In this document: positions 8,299 through 16,688 of the stretch, piece after piece
How the letters are laid out: the number at the start of each line of letters is the position of its first letter
How positions within the stretch are numbered: the first letter of the stretch is position 1
DNA from: Blastococcus sp. TF02-8
GTDB taxonomy: Bacteria; Actinomycetota; Actinomycetes; Mycobacteriales; Geodermatophilaceae
NCBI RefSeq assembly: GCF_003319175.1
Contig: NZ_QOHK01000005.1
Location: 248,001-312,000 of the forward strand
Reading direction: 5' to 3'
Length of the DNA stretch: 64,000 nucleotides
Notes under the pieces: model-generated
What the model saw: only the letters and a program-made list of their open reading frames with translations
Database searches by the model: none
What the model was told of the DNA's origin: nothing
Translations under genes and position numbers: made by a program

Positions 8299-8969
8299 CC
8301 GGACCGCTGCTGCTCCGGTTGCCGTTCGAGGGCCGGTGGCTGACGCAGAACAGCCCGGCACGGCGGGTCCCCAGCCACGGGGTCGACGTCCTGGGTCAGC
8401 GGTACGCGGTCGACTTCGTCGGGGTGGACGAGCGGCACCGCACCGCTGCGGTCCGGGACTGGCGCACCGTCCTCGGCACCGAGCCGGCGGAGCGCTTCGT
8501 CTCCTTCGGGCGGCCGATCCTGGCCCCGGCCGCCGGCACCGTGGTGGACGTGCACGACGGGGAGCCCGACCACGAGGCACGACGATCGCAGGTGGCACTG
8601 CTCCCCTACGCGCTCGGGCAGGCCGCCCGGCTGCGGCGCGGCGTCGATGCCGTCGCGGGCAACCGCGTGGTCCTGGCGCTGCCCGGGGGCAACGCCTTCG
8701 TGGCGCTCGTGCACCTGCGTGCCGGGTCGCTGCGCGTGCGGGTGGGGCAGCAGGTGGCCGCGGGCGACCAGCTCGCCGAATGCGGCAACTCCGGCAACTC
8801 CACCCAGCCCCACGTGCACGTGCAGGCCATGGACAGCGTCGACCTCGGCGTGGCCCGCGGTCTCCCGATCGGGTTCCAGCGCTTCCGCGAGTGGCCCCGG
8901 CGGGGCCGGCCGCTGGCGCGCGACGGCGGGATGCCCGGTGAGGGCTCGATCGTGGAGCCCGTGCGCTGA
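8295..8969 (+). CDS. M23-family (LytM-like) metallopeptidase domain protein
   Basis: This 224-residue protein has the M23/LytM zinc peptidase layout: SHGVDVLGQRYAVDF supplies the first His and the Asp region near residues 30-44, and PHVHVQ gives the HxH motif near residue 172. GNSGNSTQPHVH is the characteristic segment before HxH. No signal peptide is evident, which is unusual for a murein hydrolase, and the active-site spacing is not the classical HxxxD, so it may act on another substrate or be a binding domain. It is translationally coupled to the RibD-like gene by an ATGA overlap and followed by a terminator. Confidence 0.75.
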   Translation: MTGPLLLRLPFEGRWLTQNSPARRVPSHGVDVLGQRYAVDFVGVDERHRTAAVRDWRTVLGTEPAERFVSFGRPILAPAAGTVVDVHDGEPDHEARRSQVALLPYALGQAARLRRGVDAVAGNRVVLALPGGNAFVALVHLRAGSLRVRVGQQVAAGDQLAECGNSGNSTQPHVHVQAMDSVDLGVARGLPIGFQRFREWPRRGRPLARDGGMPGEGSIVEPVR

Positions 8970-8974
8970 GACGA

Positions 8975-9010
8975 CGAACGGCCGCCCGGGGGTTCCCGAG
9001 CGGCCGTTCG
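8975..9010. terminator. bidirectional hairpin terminator
   Basis: An 11-bp stem (cgaacggccgc with its complement at 9000-9010) extended by four further pairs past one mismatch, with loop ggtt, lies between the convergent M23 and CitE-type genes. Confidence 0.75.
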
Positions 9011-9022
9011 CGTGTCCGATGC

Positions 9023-9976
9023 CTACGCCTCGGGCGGCGTGAAGGTCGACGTCCGCTGCATGCCGGCGGCGCGGCCCTTGCCGGCGATGACCAGGGCCAT
9101 CTTGCGGCTGGCCTCGTCGATCATCTCGTCGCCGAGCATGGCCGAGCCCTTCTTCCCACCGGCCTCCGACGTGTAGTAGTCGTAGGCGTCGAGGATCAGC
9201 TCGGCGTGGTCGAAGTCCTCCTGCGACGGCGCGTAGATCTCGTTCGCTGCGTCGATCTGGCCCGGGTGCAGCACCCACTTGCCGTCGAACCCGAGGACGG
9301 CGGACCGCTTGGCGACCTCCTCGAAGGCGGGCACGTCGCGCACCTGCAGGAACGGGCCGTCGATGGCCTGCACGCCGCGGGCACGGGCGGCCATGAGGAT
9401 CTGCATGAGGATGTAGTGGAACGGGTCACCCGGGTAGTCGGGGTGCAGGGCGCCCACGACCAGCGACTTCATGTTGATCGAGGCCATGAAGTCGGCGGGG
9501 CCGAAGATGATCGTCTCGATGCGGTCGCTGGCGAACGCGATGTCGTTGACGTTGATCAGGCCCTGCGCCGTCTCGATCTGCGCCTCGATGCCGATCCGGC
9601 CGACCTCGAGCCCGTTGGCCTTCTCGATCTGGCTGAGCAGGAAGTCCAGCGCCTTGACCTGGGCGGCGTCCTGCACCTTCGGCAGCATGATGCAGTCGAG
9701 GTTCGCACCGGCGCCCTCGACGACCTCGATGACGTCGCGATAGGTCCACTCCGTCGTCCAGTCGTTGACGCGGACGGTGCGGATCTTGTCGCCCCAGCCG
9801 CCCTCGTTCAGCGCCGCGACGATGTTCTTGCGGGCGCCGGGCTTGGCCAGCGGCGCGCACGCGTCCTCCAGGTCGAGGAAGACCTGGTCGGCCGGCAGGC
9901 CCTTGGCCTTCTCCAGGAACCGGGGGTTGCTGCCCGGGACGGCGAGGTTGGAACGACGGGATCGGAGCTCGGCCAC
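9023..9976 (-). CDS. HpcH/HpaI aldolase, CitE-type CoA-ester lyase
   Basis: A 317-residue TIM-barrel lyase of the HpcH/HpaI/CitE family, which cleaves or forms malyl-CoA-type esters using Mg2+. The opening RRSNLAVPGSNPRFLEKA, the metal and substrate segment VFLDLEDACAP (about 33-43), the Glu in IEAQIETAQGL (about 148-158) and the FGPADFMAS strand are all present. The length and C-terminal extension resemble L-malyl-CoA/beta-methylmalyl-CoA lyases more than citrate lyase beta, and no citrate lyase alpha or gamma genes are near. It starts at a GTG with ggaggc upstream; TACCCT on the minus strand about 35 nt further up could be its -10 element. Confidence 0.85.
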   Translation of the reverse strand: MAELRSRRSNLAVPGSNPRFLEKAKGLPADQVFLDLEDACAPLAKPGARKNIVAALNEGGWGDKIRTVRVNDWTTEWTYRDVIEVVEGAGANLDCIMLPKVQDAAQVKALDFLLSQIEKANGLEVGRIGIEAQIETAQGLINVNDIAFASDRIETIIFGPADFMASINMKSLVVGALHPDYPGDPFHYILMQILMAARARGVQAIDGPFLQVRDVPAFEEVAKRSAVLGFDGKWVLHPGQIDAANEIYAPSQEDFDHAELILDAYDYYTSEAGGKKGSAMLGDEMIDEASRKMALVIAGKGRAAGMQRTSTFTPPEA

Positions 9977-10097
9977 GGTGCCTCCGCTGCTTCTCGGGAA
10001 AGTCGGTTACCGGAGGGTAGCGACGCGGTGATCACGCCGCCGACCCGGCGATGCCCCCGACCGCCGGACGGGTGACCGGTTGTGGCTGAGGACACTG

Positions 10098-11012
10098 CTA
10101 GGTGGCGGGCTCCACCAGCGTCCTCGGCCGGCTGGCCCGCACCACCAGCGCCACCCCGACCACGACGGCCGCCATCCCGGGCAGCGCCAGCAGCGGTGGC
10201 GTCTCGCCCAGCAGCACCAGCGCCACGATCAGCGAGCCCGGCACCTCGAGCAGGATCGCGAGGCTCACGATCGTCGGCCCGACCGTGGAGACGACGAGGT
10301 TGAACACGGTGTGGCCGAGCAGCTGGGCGACGAACGTGATCGCCGCGATCAGCCACCAGTCGCGGGCGCTGAACCCGGACAGCGGCACGCCGACCACGAG
10401 CGCGGCGAGCGCCAGCACCAGGGCGCAGATCGAGTAGCAGACGACGGTGTACGCCGAGGTGGCCAGCCGCTCCCGCGCCCGGGCCCCCGCCAGCACGTAC
10501 CCGCCCGCGGCGACCGCGCCGAGCAGGGCCAGCCCGTCGCCGGCGACCGCGCGGGGGCTCACGGTGAGGTCGACGCCCGCGATGAGCGCCGCGCCGACCA
10601 CCGCGATGACCAGCCCCCACCAGACGGCGGCCGGCAGCCGCACGCCGGAGATGCGGGCGGCCAGCGCCGTCCAGATCGGGGTGGTGGTGACCAGCGCGAT
10701 CGAGGCGGCGACCGTCGTCATGTTGAGGCTCGGCAGCCAGGCCGCGAAGTGGGCGGCGAGGAACAGCCCGGCCAGCGCGGAGCTCCGCAGGTCACGCAGC
10801 CGCAGGCCCTGCAGCGTGGAGCGCTCCCGGGTGAGCAGCACCGGCAGCATCGCCGCCGCGCCGACGGCGTTGCGCCAGAACGCGATGGCCAGCACGGGAG
10901 CCAGGACCATCGCCGTGAGCGGGCCGGACAGCGAGATGCCGACGACCGCCACCGCCATGAGGCCGACGTCGCGGGCGCCCGGCCGGTGCAGCGCCCAGGC
11001 GTCGGTCGTCAC
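10098..11012 (-). CDS. EamA/DMT-family transporter
   Basis: The 304-residue protein has about ten hydrophobic segments in two EamA repeats, with the family signatures FWRNAVGAAAMLP in the first half and PTIVSLAILLEVPGSLI in the second. DMT transporters export small metabolites or amino acids; the substrate is unknown. It starts at a GTG inside the stop of the PhzF gene (GTGA at 11009-11012), so it is coupled to that enzyme and may export its product or a related compound. Confidence 0.85.
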   Translation of the reverse strand: MTTDAWALHRPGARDVGLMAVAVVGISLSGPLTAMVLAPVLAIAFWRNAVGAAAMLPVLLTRERSTLQGLRLRDLRSSALAGLFLAAHFAAWLPSLNMTTVAASIALVTTTPIWTALAARISGVRLPAAVWWGLVIAVVGAALIAGVDLTVSPRAVAGDGLALLGAVAAGGYVLAGARARERLATSAYTVVCYSICALVLALAALVVGVPLSGFSARDWWLIAAITFVAQLLGHTVFNLVVSTVGPTIVSLAILLEVPGSLIVALVLLGETPPLLALPGMAAVVVGVALVVRASRPRTLVEPAT

Positions 11013-11881
11013 GAGGAGGGGACCCTGATCCGCCCCGAGGCCACCGGGACGACCGCACCCCGCACCGTGGCGGCGACCGCGCGGCCCCCGGTGGCGGTGA
11101 CGGTGCACTCCAGCACGGACGGGCGTCCCATCGCCTCGCCCTGGCGGACCGTGTAGGACGACGTCCCCTCGCCGGCGAGCAGGCCGCTCTCCACCAACCA
11201 CACCCCGGTGCCCAGCGCCGCCGAGCCCGTGGCCGGGTCCTCCCACGCGTCCGCCTGGGCGAACACCCGGGCGTAGGCGGTCGCCGTCGCGGCGTCCCAG
11301 GACAGCACCGACACGCCTTCGGCGACCCCGAGCGGGGTCAGCGCGGCCGTGTCGGGGACGGCCCGGTCGACGGCCTCGCGGGAGACGGACAGGTAGGTGA
11401 AGGGCAGCCCGCAGCCGGCGATCGCGACGGGCACACCGGTGGTGTCGGCCGCGGTCAGCCCCATGGCCAGGGCGAGCTCGTCGGCGGCCGGCCCGTCGGC
11501 CAGCGTCGGGCGGCTCCCGGTGAGGGTGGCGCCGTCGCCGTCGACCACGACGTCCAGCACGCCGGCGCCGCACTCCTGGCGCAGGGTTCCGGCGGACAGC
11601 CGCCCGGTGCGCACCAGCGTGTGCGCCGCCCCGACGCTGGGGTGGCCGGCGAAGGGCAGCTCGGTCGCGGTCGTGAAGATCCGCACCCGGTAGTCCGCAC
11701 CCGGCTCGGTGGGGGCGGAGAGGAACGACGTCTCCGACAGGTGGAACTCGTTCGCCAGCGCCTGGCACTGCTCGGTGGTCAGGCCGTCGGCGTCGAGGAC
11801 GACGGCCAGCGGGTTCCCCGCGAAGGCCCGGGGGGCGAACACGTCGACGATCTCGTAGGTCAGCGTCTCCGGGGCGGTCAC
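11009..11881 (-). CDS. PhzF-family isomerase-like protein
   Basis: A 290-residue member of the PhzF/diaminopimelate-epimerase-fold family. It starts with the typical YEIVDVFAPRAFAGNPLAVVLDADGL, keeps the catalytic Glu in the ANEFHLSETSFL segment (about residue 50) and has the second-half signature WEDPATGSAALGTGVWL. PhzF proteins isomerise cyclohexadiene compounds in phenazine synthesis, but most chromosomal members have other, unknown substrates and no phenazine genes are nearby. TACCGT at 11893-11888 ends 6 nt before the GTG, with no Shine-Dalgarno, so the message is probably leaderless. Confidence 0.88.
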   Translation of the reverse strand: MTAPETLTYEIVDVFAPRAFAGNPLAVVLDADGLTTEQCQALANEFHLSETSFLSAPTEPGADYRVRIFTTATELPFAGHPSVGAAHTLVRTGRLSAGTLRQECGAGVLDVVVDGDGATLTGSRPTLADGPAADELALAMGLTAADTTGVPVAIAGCGLPFTYLSVSREAVDRAVPDTAALTPLGVAEGVSVLSWDAATATAYARVFAQADAWEDPATGSAALGTGVWLVESGLLAGEGTSSYTVRQGEAMGRPSVLECTVTATGGRAVAATVRGAVVPVASGRIRVPSS

Positions 11882-11981
11882 GGTGCGACGGTAACCTCAG
11901 CGCTCGGCAGCCTCGGGACGAGGTCACCGCAGGACACCGCACCCCGATCGAGGGGCCGACGAGCGCCGGCGAGGAGGGTCC

Positions 11982-13220
11982 GTGACCACCGTGACCAGGG
12001 CCTACGTGTCCCGTCTGGCGGGCCTGACCGTCTTCGACCCGAACGGCGACCGCGTCGGCAAGGTGCGCGACGTGGTGATCGCGCTGCGCGTCGGCACCGC
12101 AGCCCCCCGGGTCCTCGGCGTGGTCGTCGAGGTCGTGGCCCGCCGCCGCATCTTCGTGCCGATGGGCCGGGTCACCGCCATCGACCCGGGGGCGGTGATG
12201 CTCGCGTCGGGCACGCTCAACCTCAAGCGCTTCGAGCAGCGGGCCGGCGAGACCCTCGTCCTCGGCGAGCTGCTGGACCGGCAGGTGACGATCCTGGAGT
12301 CCGGGCGCCCGGCGCACGTCGTCGACGCCGGGATGGAGCAGACCCGCACCGGCGACTGGGTGCTCTCGCGCCTCGCCGTCCAGGAACCGGGCCGGATCGG
12401 CCGCCGCGGACAGCTGCACCAGGTCGCGTGGGACGAGGTGAGCGGGCTCGCCCTCCCCCAGACCGGCCAGGGCGCCGAGACGCTGATCGCCACCTACCGG
12501 GAGCTCAACGCCGCGGACATGGCGCACGCGCTGCAGGAGCTGCCGATCAAGCGCCGGCACGAGGTCGCCGAGGCGATGGACGACGAGCGGCTGGCCGACG
12601 TCCTCGGCGAGCTCCCCGAGGCCGAGCAGATCACCATCCTGGGCACCCTCGAGGAGAGCCGTGCCGCCGACGTCCTCGAGGAGATGGATCCCGACGACGC
12701 CGCGGACCTGTTGTCGGAGCTGCCCAACGTCGACCGCAACCGGCTGCTGGAGCTGATGGAGCCCGACGAGGCGGAGCCGGTCCGGCAGCTGCTCAAGTAC
12801 TCCGAGGACACCGCCGGCGGCATCATGACCAGCGAGCCGGTGATCCTGACGCCGGACGCCACGATCGCCGAGGCGCTGGCCCGCGTCCGCCAGCCCGAGC
12901 TCACCCCCTCGCTGGCCAGCCAGGTGTACGTGTGCCGCCCCCCGTCGGCCACCCCGACCGGCCGCTACCTGGGCCTCGCGCACATCCAGCGGCTGCTGCG
13001 GGAGCCACCCTCGACGTTGGTGAGCGGCGTGCTCGACGACCTCGAGCCGCTGCGTCCGGAGGCGCCGCTCGCCGAGGTCACCCACTACTTCGCCACCTAC
13101 AACCTGGTGGCCGCCCCGGTGGTCGACGCCCAGGGCCGGCTCGTGGGCGCGGTCAGCGTCGACGACGTCCTGGACCACCTGCTGCCCGACGACTGGCGGG
13201 AGCGGTCGCGCCGTGGCTGA
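11982..13220 (+). CDS. PRC-barrel, MgtE N-terminal and CBS domain protein
   Basis: This 412-residue soluble protein combines a PRC-barrel-like N-terminus (about 1-90, LTVFDPNGDRVGKVRDVVI), an MgtE intracellular N domain with helical repeats (about 165-270, LADVLGELPEAEQ, AADVLEEMDPDDAADLLSEL) and two CBS motifs (about 275-400). The membrane channel half of MgtE is missing, so it should be a Mg2+- or nucleotide-sensing regulator rather than a transporter. In M. tuberculosis a similar protein (Rv1232c, from memory) lies near mrp. The GTG start has gaggaggg upstream. It overlaps the DUF1003 gene by 8 bp. Confidence 0.85.
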   Translation: MTTVTRAYVSRLAGLTVFDPNGDRVGKVRDVVIALRVGTAAPRVLGVVVEVVARRRIFVPMGRVTAIDPGAVMLASGTLNLKRFEQRAGETLVLGELLDRQVTILESGRPAHVVDAGMEQTRTGDWVLSRLAVQEPGRIGRRGQLHQVAWDEVSGLALPQTGQGAETLIATYRELNAADMAHALQELPIKRRHEVAEAMDDERLADVLGELPEAEQITILGTLEESRAADVLEEMDPDDAADLLSELPNVDRNRLLELMEPDEAEPVRQLLKYSEDTAGGIMTSEPVILTPDATIAEALARVRQPELTPSLASQVYVCRPPSATPTGRYLGLAHIQRLLREPPSTLVSGVLDDLEPLRPEAPLAEVTHYFATYNLVAAPVVDAQGRLVGAVSVDDVLDHLLPDDWRERSRRG

Positions 13221-13716
13221 CACCCCCCGCCTCGACGTCCCCCGCGGGAGCGCCAGGCGGTTCGGCGCCTTCCTGCGGTTCAACCCCGACGCCGTCGGCC
13301 GGTTCGCCGAGGGGATCGCACGCTTCCTGGGCACCGGCCGGTTCCTCGCCGTCCAGACGATCATCGTGGGCGTCTGGATCGGGCTGAACGTGTTCGCCGT
13401 GAAGCTCCGGTGGGACCCGTACCCCTTCATCCTGCTGAACCTGGCCTTCTCCACCCAGGCCGCCTACGCCGCGCCGCTGATCCTGCTGGCGCAGAACCGG
13501 CAGGCCGACCGCGATCGGGTGCAGGCCGAGGAGGACCGGACGCGCGCCGCGCAGACCCGGGCCGACACCGAGTACGTGGCCCGCGAGCTGGCCGCGCTGC
13601 GCGTGGCCATCGGTGAGCTGGCCACCCGCGACTTCATCCGCGGTGAGCTCAACCGCATGAACAGCGACGACGGCGAGGAACGGCGCGAGAAGCGGCGGCG
13701 CGACCCCGTCGGCTGA
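13213..13716 (+). CDS. DUF1003 membrane protein
   Basis: The 167-residue protein has two membrane segments (about 50-70, FLAVQTIIVGVWIGLNVFAV, and 78-98, YPFILLNLAFSTQAAYAAPLIL) followed by a charged cytosolic coiled coil (QADRDRVQAEEDRTRAAQTRADTE) that continues to the C-terminus. This is the DUF1003 layout; NLAFSTQAAYAAP and QNRQADRDR are its most conserved parts. Function is unknown. The 8-bp overlap with the MgtE-N/CBS gene, often seen for this pair in actinobacteria, suggests that the two work together, perhaps in Mg2+ homeostasis. Confidence 0.85.
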   Translation: MADTPRLDVPRGSARRFGAFLRFNPDAVGRFAEGIARFLGTGRFLAVQTIIVGVWIGLNVFAVKLRWDPYPFILLNLAFSTQAAYAAPLILLAQNRQADRDRVQAEEDRTRAAQTRADTEYVARELAALRVAIGELATRDFIRGELNRMNSDDGEERREKRRRDPVG

Positions 13717-13810
13717 CAGCGCCCCGCGGGCTCCATGTGTCGGCGGCGTCCCGATGGGCACTCCGGACCCGTCCGTCCGCGAGCGGCGGGCTCACGGGGG
13801 GCGGGACGTC

Positions 13811-14563
13811 ATGAGTTCGAGCGGTACCGGTACGCAGCACGTCGCCCGCGGCAGCAGCCGAGGGCTGTACGGGAGTGAGATCGGCACCCGCCTGGTGCGC
13901 GCGTCGGTCACCGAGCTCGTCGGAACGGTACTGCTCGTGTTCGTCGGGACGGGCACGGCGGTCGCCGCGGCCGGGGGGAGCTACGACTCCCTCGCGGTCG
14001 TCCTCGCGTTCGGGCTGACCCTGACCGCCCTGGCCGCGGCGTTCGGGCACGTGTCGGGGTGCCACCTCAACCCGGCGGTGACCCTGGGCCTGGCGGTGAC
14101 CGGGCGTTTCCCGTAGCGGGCCGCGGGCAGCTACGTCGCCGCGCAACTGGCCGGCGGCGTCGTCGGGGCCTTGGCGACGTGGGCCGTCTACGGCTCTCCC
14201 GGCCGGGACGAGGGGGAGCTGGGCGCGACGGTGCCCGCCGAGGGAGTCTCCTCCGGGCGCGCGTTCCTCGTGGAGCTCCTGGTCACCTTCCTGCTGGTCC
14301 TCGTGGTGATCGCCGTCGCCACCGACGACCGGGCGGAGGGCTCGGTCGCCCCCGTGGCCGTCGGCTTCGCCCTGGCGGCCGGCATCTTCGTGGCCGGCCC
14401 CCTCACCGGCGGCGCGGTGAACCCTGCCCGCGCCTTCGGTCCCGACCTGCTCGCCGGCGAGCTGGCGCCGCTGTGGCTCTACCTCCTCGCCCCGACGCTC
14501 GGCGGCATCCTCGCCGCCGTCCTCTACGACCGGTTCCTCGGGGACGGGGAACCACCGGAGTGA
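13811..14563 (+). pseudogene. aquaporin/glycerol facilitator gene with an in-frame amber codon
   Basis: The reading frame encodes a full-length MIP-family channel: HLNPAVTLG is the first NPA box and NPARAFGPDL the second, with six membrane segments and about 250 codons. A single TAG at 14114-14116 interrupts it, in the order GRFP-stop-RAAGSYVAAQLAG. Homologues usually have Trp at this place, so the change is a plausible TGG to TAG substitution. The frame is unshifted and codon usage after the stop is unchanged, so the lesion is recent, or is a sequencing error, or is read through. I chose the ATG at 13811, preceded by a G-rich Shine-Dalgarno-like sequence; an ATG at 13754 is also in frame. 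Confidence 0.85.
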
Positions 14564-14569
14564 CCTCCG

Positions 14570-15226
14570 TCAGCTGATCAGCCCCGAGAACCGGTCGAAC
14601 AGCCGGAGCGCCAGCCAGGTCATCGGCGCGAGCAGCGCGAGACCCCACAGCCGGGTCGTCAGGTGCCGGGGCAGCATGGCGACCAGCAGCACGGCCACCA
14701 CGCCGTCGACGACACCCTGCACCGGATGCAGCAGCAGCTCGCCCTCGGCCGCCGTGCCGGTGAGCCGGCGCCACAGCGGCAGGAACGCCCCTCCGGCCAG
14801 CGCGATCCCGCCGGCCAGGGCGAGCCCCGCGCCCGGCAGCGGCCCCGACCGCCGGGTGGCCCACCACGAACCGGCGGCGGTCACGGCGACCGCGGTCGCG
14901 GACAGCACAAGCCACACCGGCAGGAGCCGGCTCCAGCCGAAGTGCAGCACCCAGGCGGCGTAGGCGTAGTAGGCCAGCGTCATGGCCGCGAAGAAGACCG
15001 CGGCCCGGGCAGCCGCGGCCACCGCGGTCGGCGCGGACCGGCCGACCAGCACGACGGCGAGCACCCAGGCGGCCGGATAGGTGCCGAGGTCGGCGGCCGC
15101 CTGCCAGCCCGACTCGTCCGCCGCCTTCGCCGCCACCCCGGCCAGCACGCCGGTGACGGCGGACAGGGCGAGGGCACCTCGGCGCCCGAGAGCTGTCATC
15201 GGGCGTGGGTCAGTCGGCCGTGCCAT
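14570..15226 (-). CDS. multi-pass membrane protein of unknown function (DUF6518-like)
   Basis: A 218-residue hydrophobic protein with about six membrane segments, including ALSAVTGVLAGVAAKAAD near the N-terminus, AVFFAAMTLAYYAYAAWVL and VVDGVVAVLLVAML. It resembles actinobacterial small membrane proteins grouped as DUF6518, a match I make with low certainty. It overlaps the chorismate mutase gene by 17 bp and lies at the end of the azlC-azlD-chorismate mutase unit. A later ATG at 15199 would remove the overlap. No function is suggested by the context. Confidence 0.6.
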   Translation of the reverse strand: MARPTDPRPMTALGRRGALALSAVTGVLAGVAAKAADESGWQAAADLGTYPAAWVLAVVLVGRSAPTAVAAAARAAVFFAAMTLAYYAYAAWVLHFGWSRLLPVWLVLSATAVAVTAAGSWWATRRSGPLPGAGLALAGGIALAGGAFLPLWRRLTGTAAEGELLLHPVQGVVDGVVAVLLVAMLPRHLTTRLWGLALLAPMTWLALRLFDRFSGLIS

Positions 15227-15527
15227 CCGTCGGCCGCTCGTCGGCGAGGTCGGTCGCGGCGAGCTCCAGGTCGACGAAGGCGGCGATCATCGCCCGGTAG
15301 GTGCGCTCGACCACCTCTGCGGAGGCGCCCGCCACGGCCGCCCGCTCCCGCGCGCGGGCGATGACCTCCTCCACCCGGGCGGGGGCGCGCACCGCGGCGG
15401 CGGTCCGCTTCAGCCGACCGGCCTCGCGCACCAGCGCCTCCCGGCGGGCCAGCAGCCCGACGAGCTCCTCGTCCAGGCGGTCGATGCGCTCGCGCACCCC
15501 GGCGAGCTCGTCACTCGTCCCGGTCAT
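15210..15527 (-). CDS. chorismate mutase, AroQ class
   Basis: The 105-residue, all-helical protein fits AroQ-type chorismate mutases, which turn chorismate into prephenate for Phe and Tyr. The first helix contains RERIDRLDEELVGLLARREALV with the conserved Arg and Asp of the active site, followed by LKR and a second helix starting RVEEVIARARERA. There is no signal peptide, so it is cytosolic. It begins 1 nt after the azlD stop and is probably co-transcribed with the branched-chain amino acid exporter, an unusual pairing that may only reflect operon economy. Confidence 0.85.
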   Translation of the reverse strand: MTGTSDELAGVRERIDRLDEELVGLLARREALVREAGRLKRTAAAVRAPARVEEVIARARERAAVAGASAEVVERTYRAMIAAFVDLELAATDLADERPTDGTAD

Positions 15528-15528
15528 C

Positions 15529-15840
15529 TCAGCTCCCCACGACGTGCACGAGCGCTCCTGCGATCCCCGCGAGCAGGATGACGACGATGAACGGCGCCCG
15601 GAGCGCGAGCGCCACCGCCGCCACGCCCAGACCGACCACCCGGCCGTCGACGACCAGGTCGTTCCCGCTGCTCAAGGTCTGCACCGCCACCAGCGCGGCC
15701 AGCAGAGCCGCCGGCACGAAGTCGACCACCCGGGCCACCCACGGCTGCTCCACCCAGGAGGCAGGCACCGAGAGCCCGGCCAGCTTCAGCAGGTAGCAGC
15801 CGACGGAGGCCGCCACGACGGCGATCCAGAGTTCGCTCAT
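15529..15840 (-). CDS. azlD: AzlD-family branched-chain amino acid exporter small subunit
   Basis: A 103-residue protein with three or four membrane segments matching AzlD: LWIAVVAASVGCYLLKLAGLSVP, then FVPAALLAALVAVQTL and VAAVALALRAPFIVVILLAGIAGAL. AzlC and AzlD together export branched-chain amino acids. Its ATG overlaps the azlC stop (ATGA at 15837-15840), which couples the synthesis of both subunits. Confidence 0.88.
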   Translation of the reverse strand: MSELWIAVVAASVGCYLLKLAGLSVPASWVEQPWVARVVDFVPAALLAALVAVQTLSSGNDLVVDGRVVGLGVAAVALALRAPFIVVILLAGIAGALVHVVGS

Positions 15841-16526
15841 GCCACCACCTCCCGCCGGGGCCGCCCGGCCAGCGCGACGGCTCCCGCCGCGACGATCACC
15901 TGCACCCCCGCGGGCACGACCGGCGTCAGTGCCAGTGCGACCACCGCCCCGCCGAGCGCCACCCGCCGCTGCACTCCGTGCTCCCCGAACCCGCGCCGCA
16001 GCCGGGGCCAGAGCAGGGCGAGGAAGGCCGCCGGCACGACCGAGTCCAGCGCGGCCTCCGCGGTGCCGCCCAGTCCGGAGGCGCCGAGGACGCCGACCAG
16101 GGTCATGACGTTCCAGCCGAGGTAGATGCTGAGCCCGGTGGCCCAGAACGCCAGCCGCCCCGTCTCCCGGTCGGGGGCGGCCACCGCCATGGCCGTCGTC
16201 TCGTCGATGACCAGCTGCGCCGCCCCGGCCCGTCGCAGCAGGCCGCGCGGGGCGAGCAGCGGGGCCATGCGCACCCCGTAGACGGTGTTCCGGGTGCCGA
16301 GGAGCAGCGCACTGCCGACGGCCGCGGCCGCACCACCCCCCGCGCCGACCACGCCGACGAGGGCGAACTGCGAAGCCCCGCTGAACATCAGCGCGGAGAG
16401 GACCATCGCCTGCCAGGCGTCGAGGCCGGCCGCGTCGGCCGAGGCGCCGAACGCGACGCCGTACAGCCCGACTGCCAGTCCCAGCCCCATCGAGTCGCGC
16501 AGGGTGCGGGAACGATCGTCGGGCAC
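15837..16526 (-). CDS. azlC: AzlC-family branched-chain amino acid exporter large subunit
   Basis: The 229-residue membrane protein carries the AzlC signatures near the N-terminus (GLGLAVGLYGVAFGASADAAGL, AMVLSALMFSGASQFALVG) and the NTVYGVRMAPLL loop. It forms the main part of the AzlCD exporter of branched-chain amino acids. Start GTG at 16526 is preceded by TAGGGT at 16538-16533, 6 nt upstream with no Shine-Dalgarno sequence, so the azlC-azlD-chorismate mutase message is likely leaderless. Confidence 0.9.
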   Translation of the reverse strand: MPDDRSRTLRDSMGLGLAVGLYGVAFGASADAAGLDAWQAMVLSALMFSGASQFALVGVVGAGGGAAAAVGSALLLGTRNTVYGVRMAPLLAPRGLLRRAGAAQLVIDETTAMAVAAPDRETGRLAFWATGLSIYLGWNVMTLVGVLGASGLGGTAEAALDSVVPAAFLALLWPRLRRGFGEHGVQRRVALGGAVVALALTPVVPAGVQVIVAAGAVALAGRPRREVVA

Positions 16527-16688
16527 GCGCCGACCCTAGTGAGTGCCACGTGCGCGCCAGATCACCCTCCGGAGGGCGGCGCGGCACGACGCCCGCCGTA
16601 CAGTGGCAGGCGACCCGATCGCGCAGGTCGCCGCCACGGGCCGCGCGACCGCCGACCGGGGTCCCCCGCCGAAGGAGACAGCCACGCC

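Noticed and set aside
11009-11881. Phenazine biosynthesis cluster
   Set aside because: Only a PhzF-like isomerase is present; no other phz genes are near.
13754-14563. Two separate small aquaporin-like genes
   Set aside because: Both parts are in the same frame and are separated by one TAG; neither half alone can form the six-helix channel.
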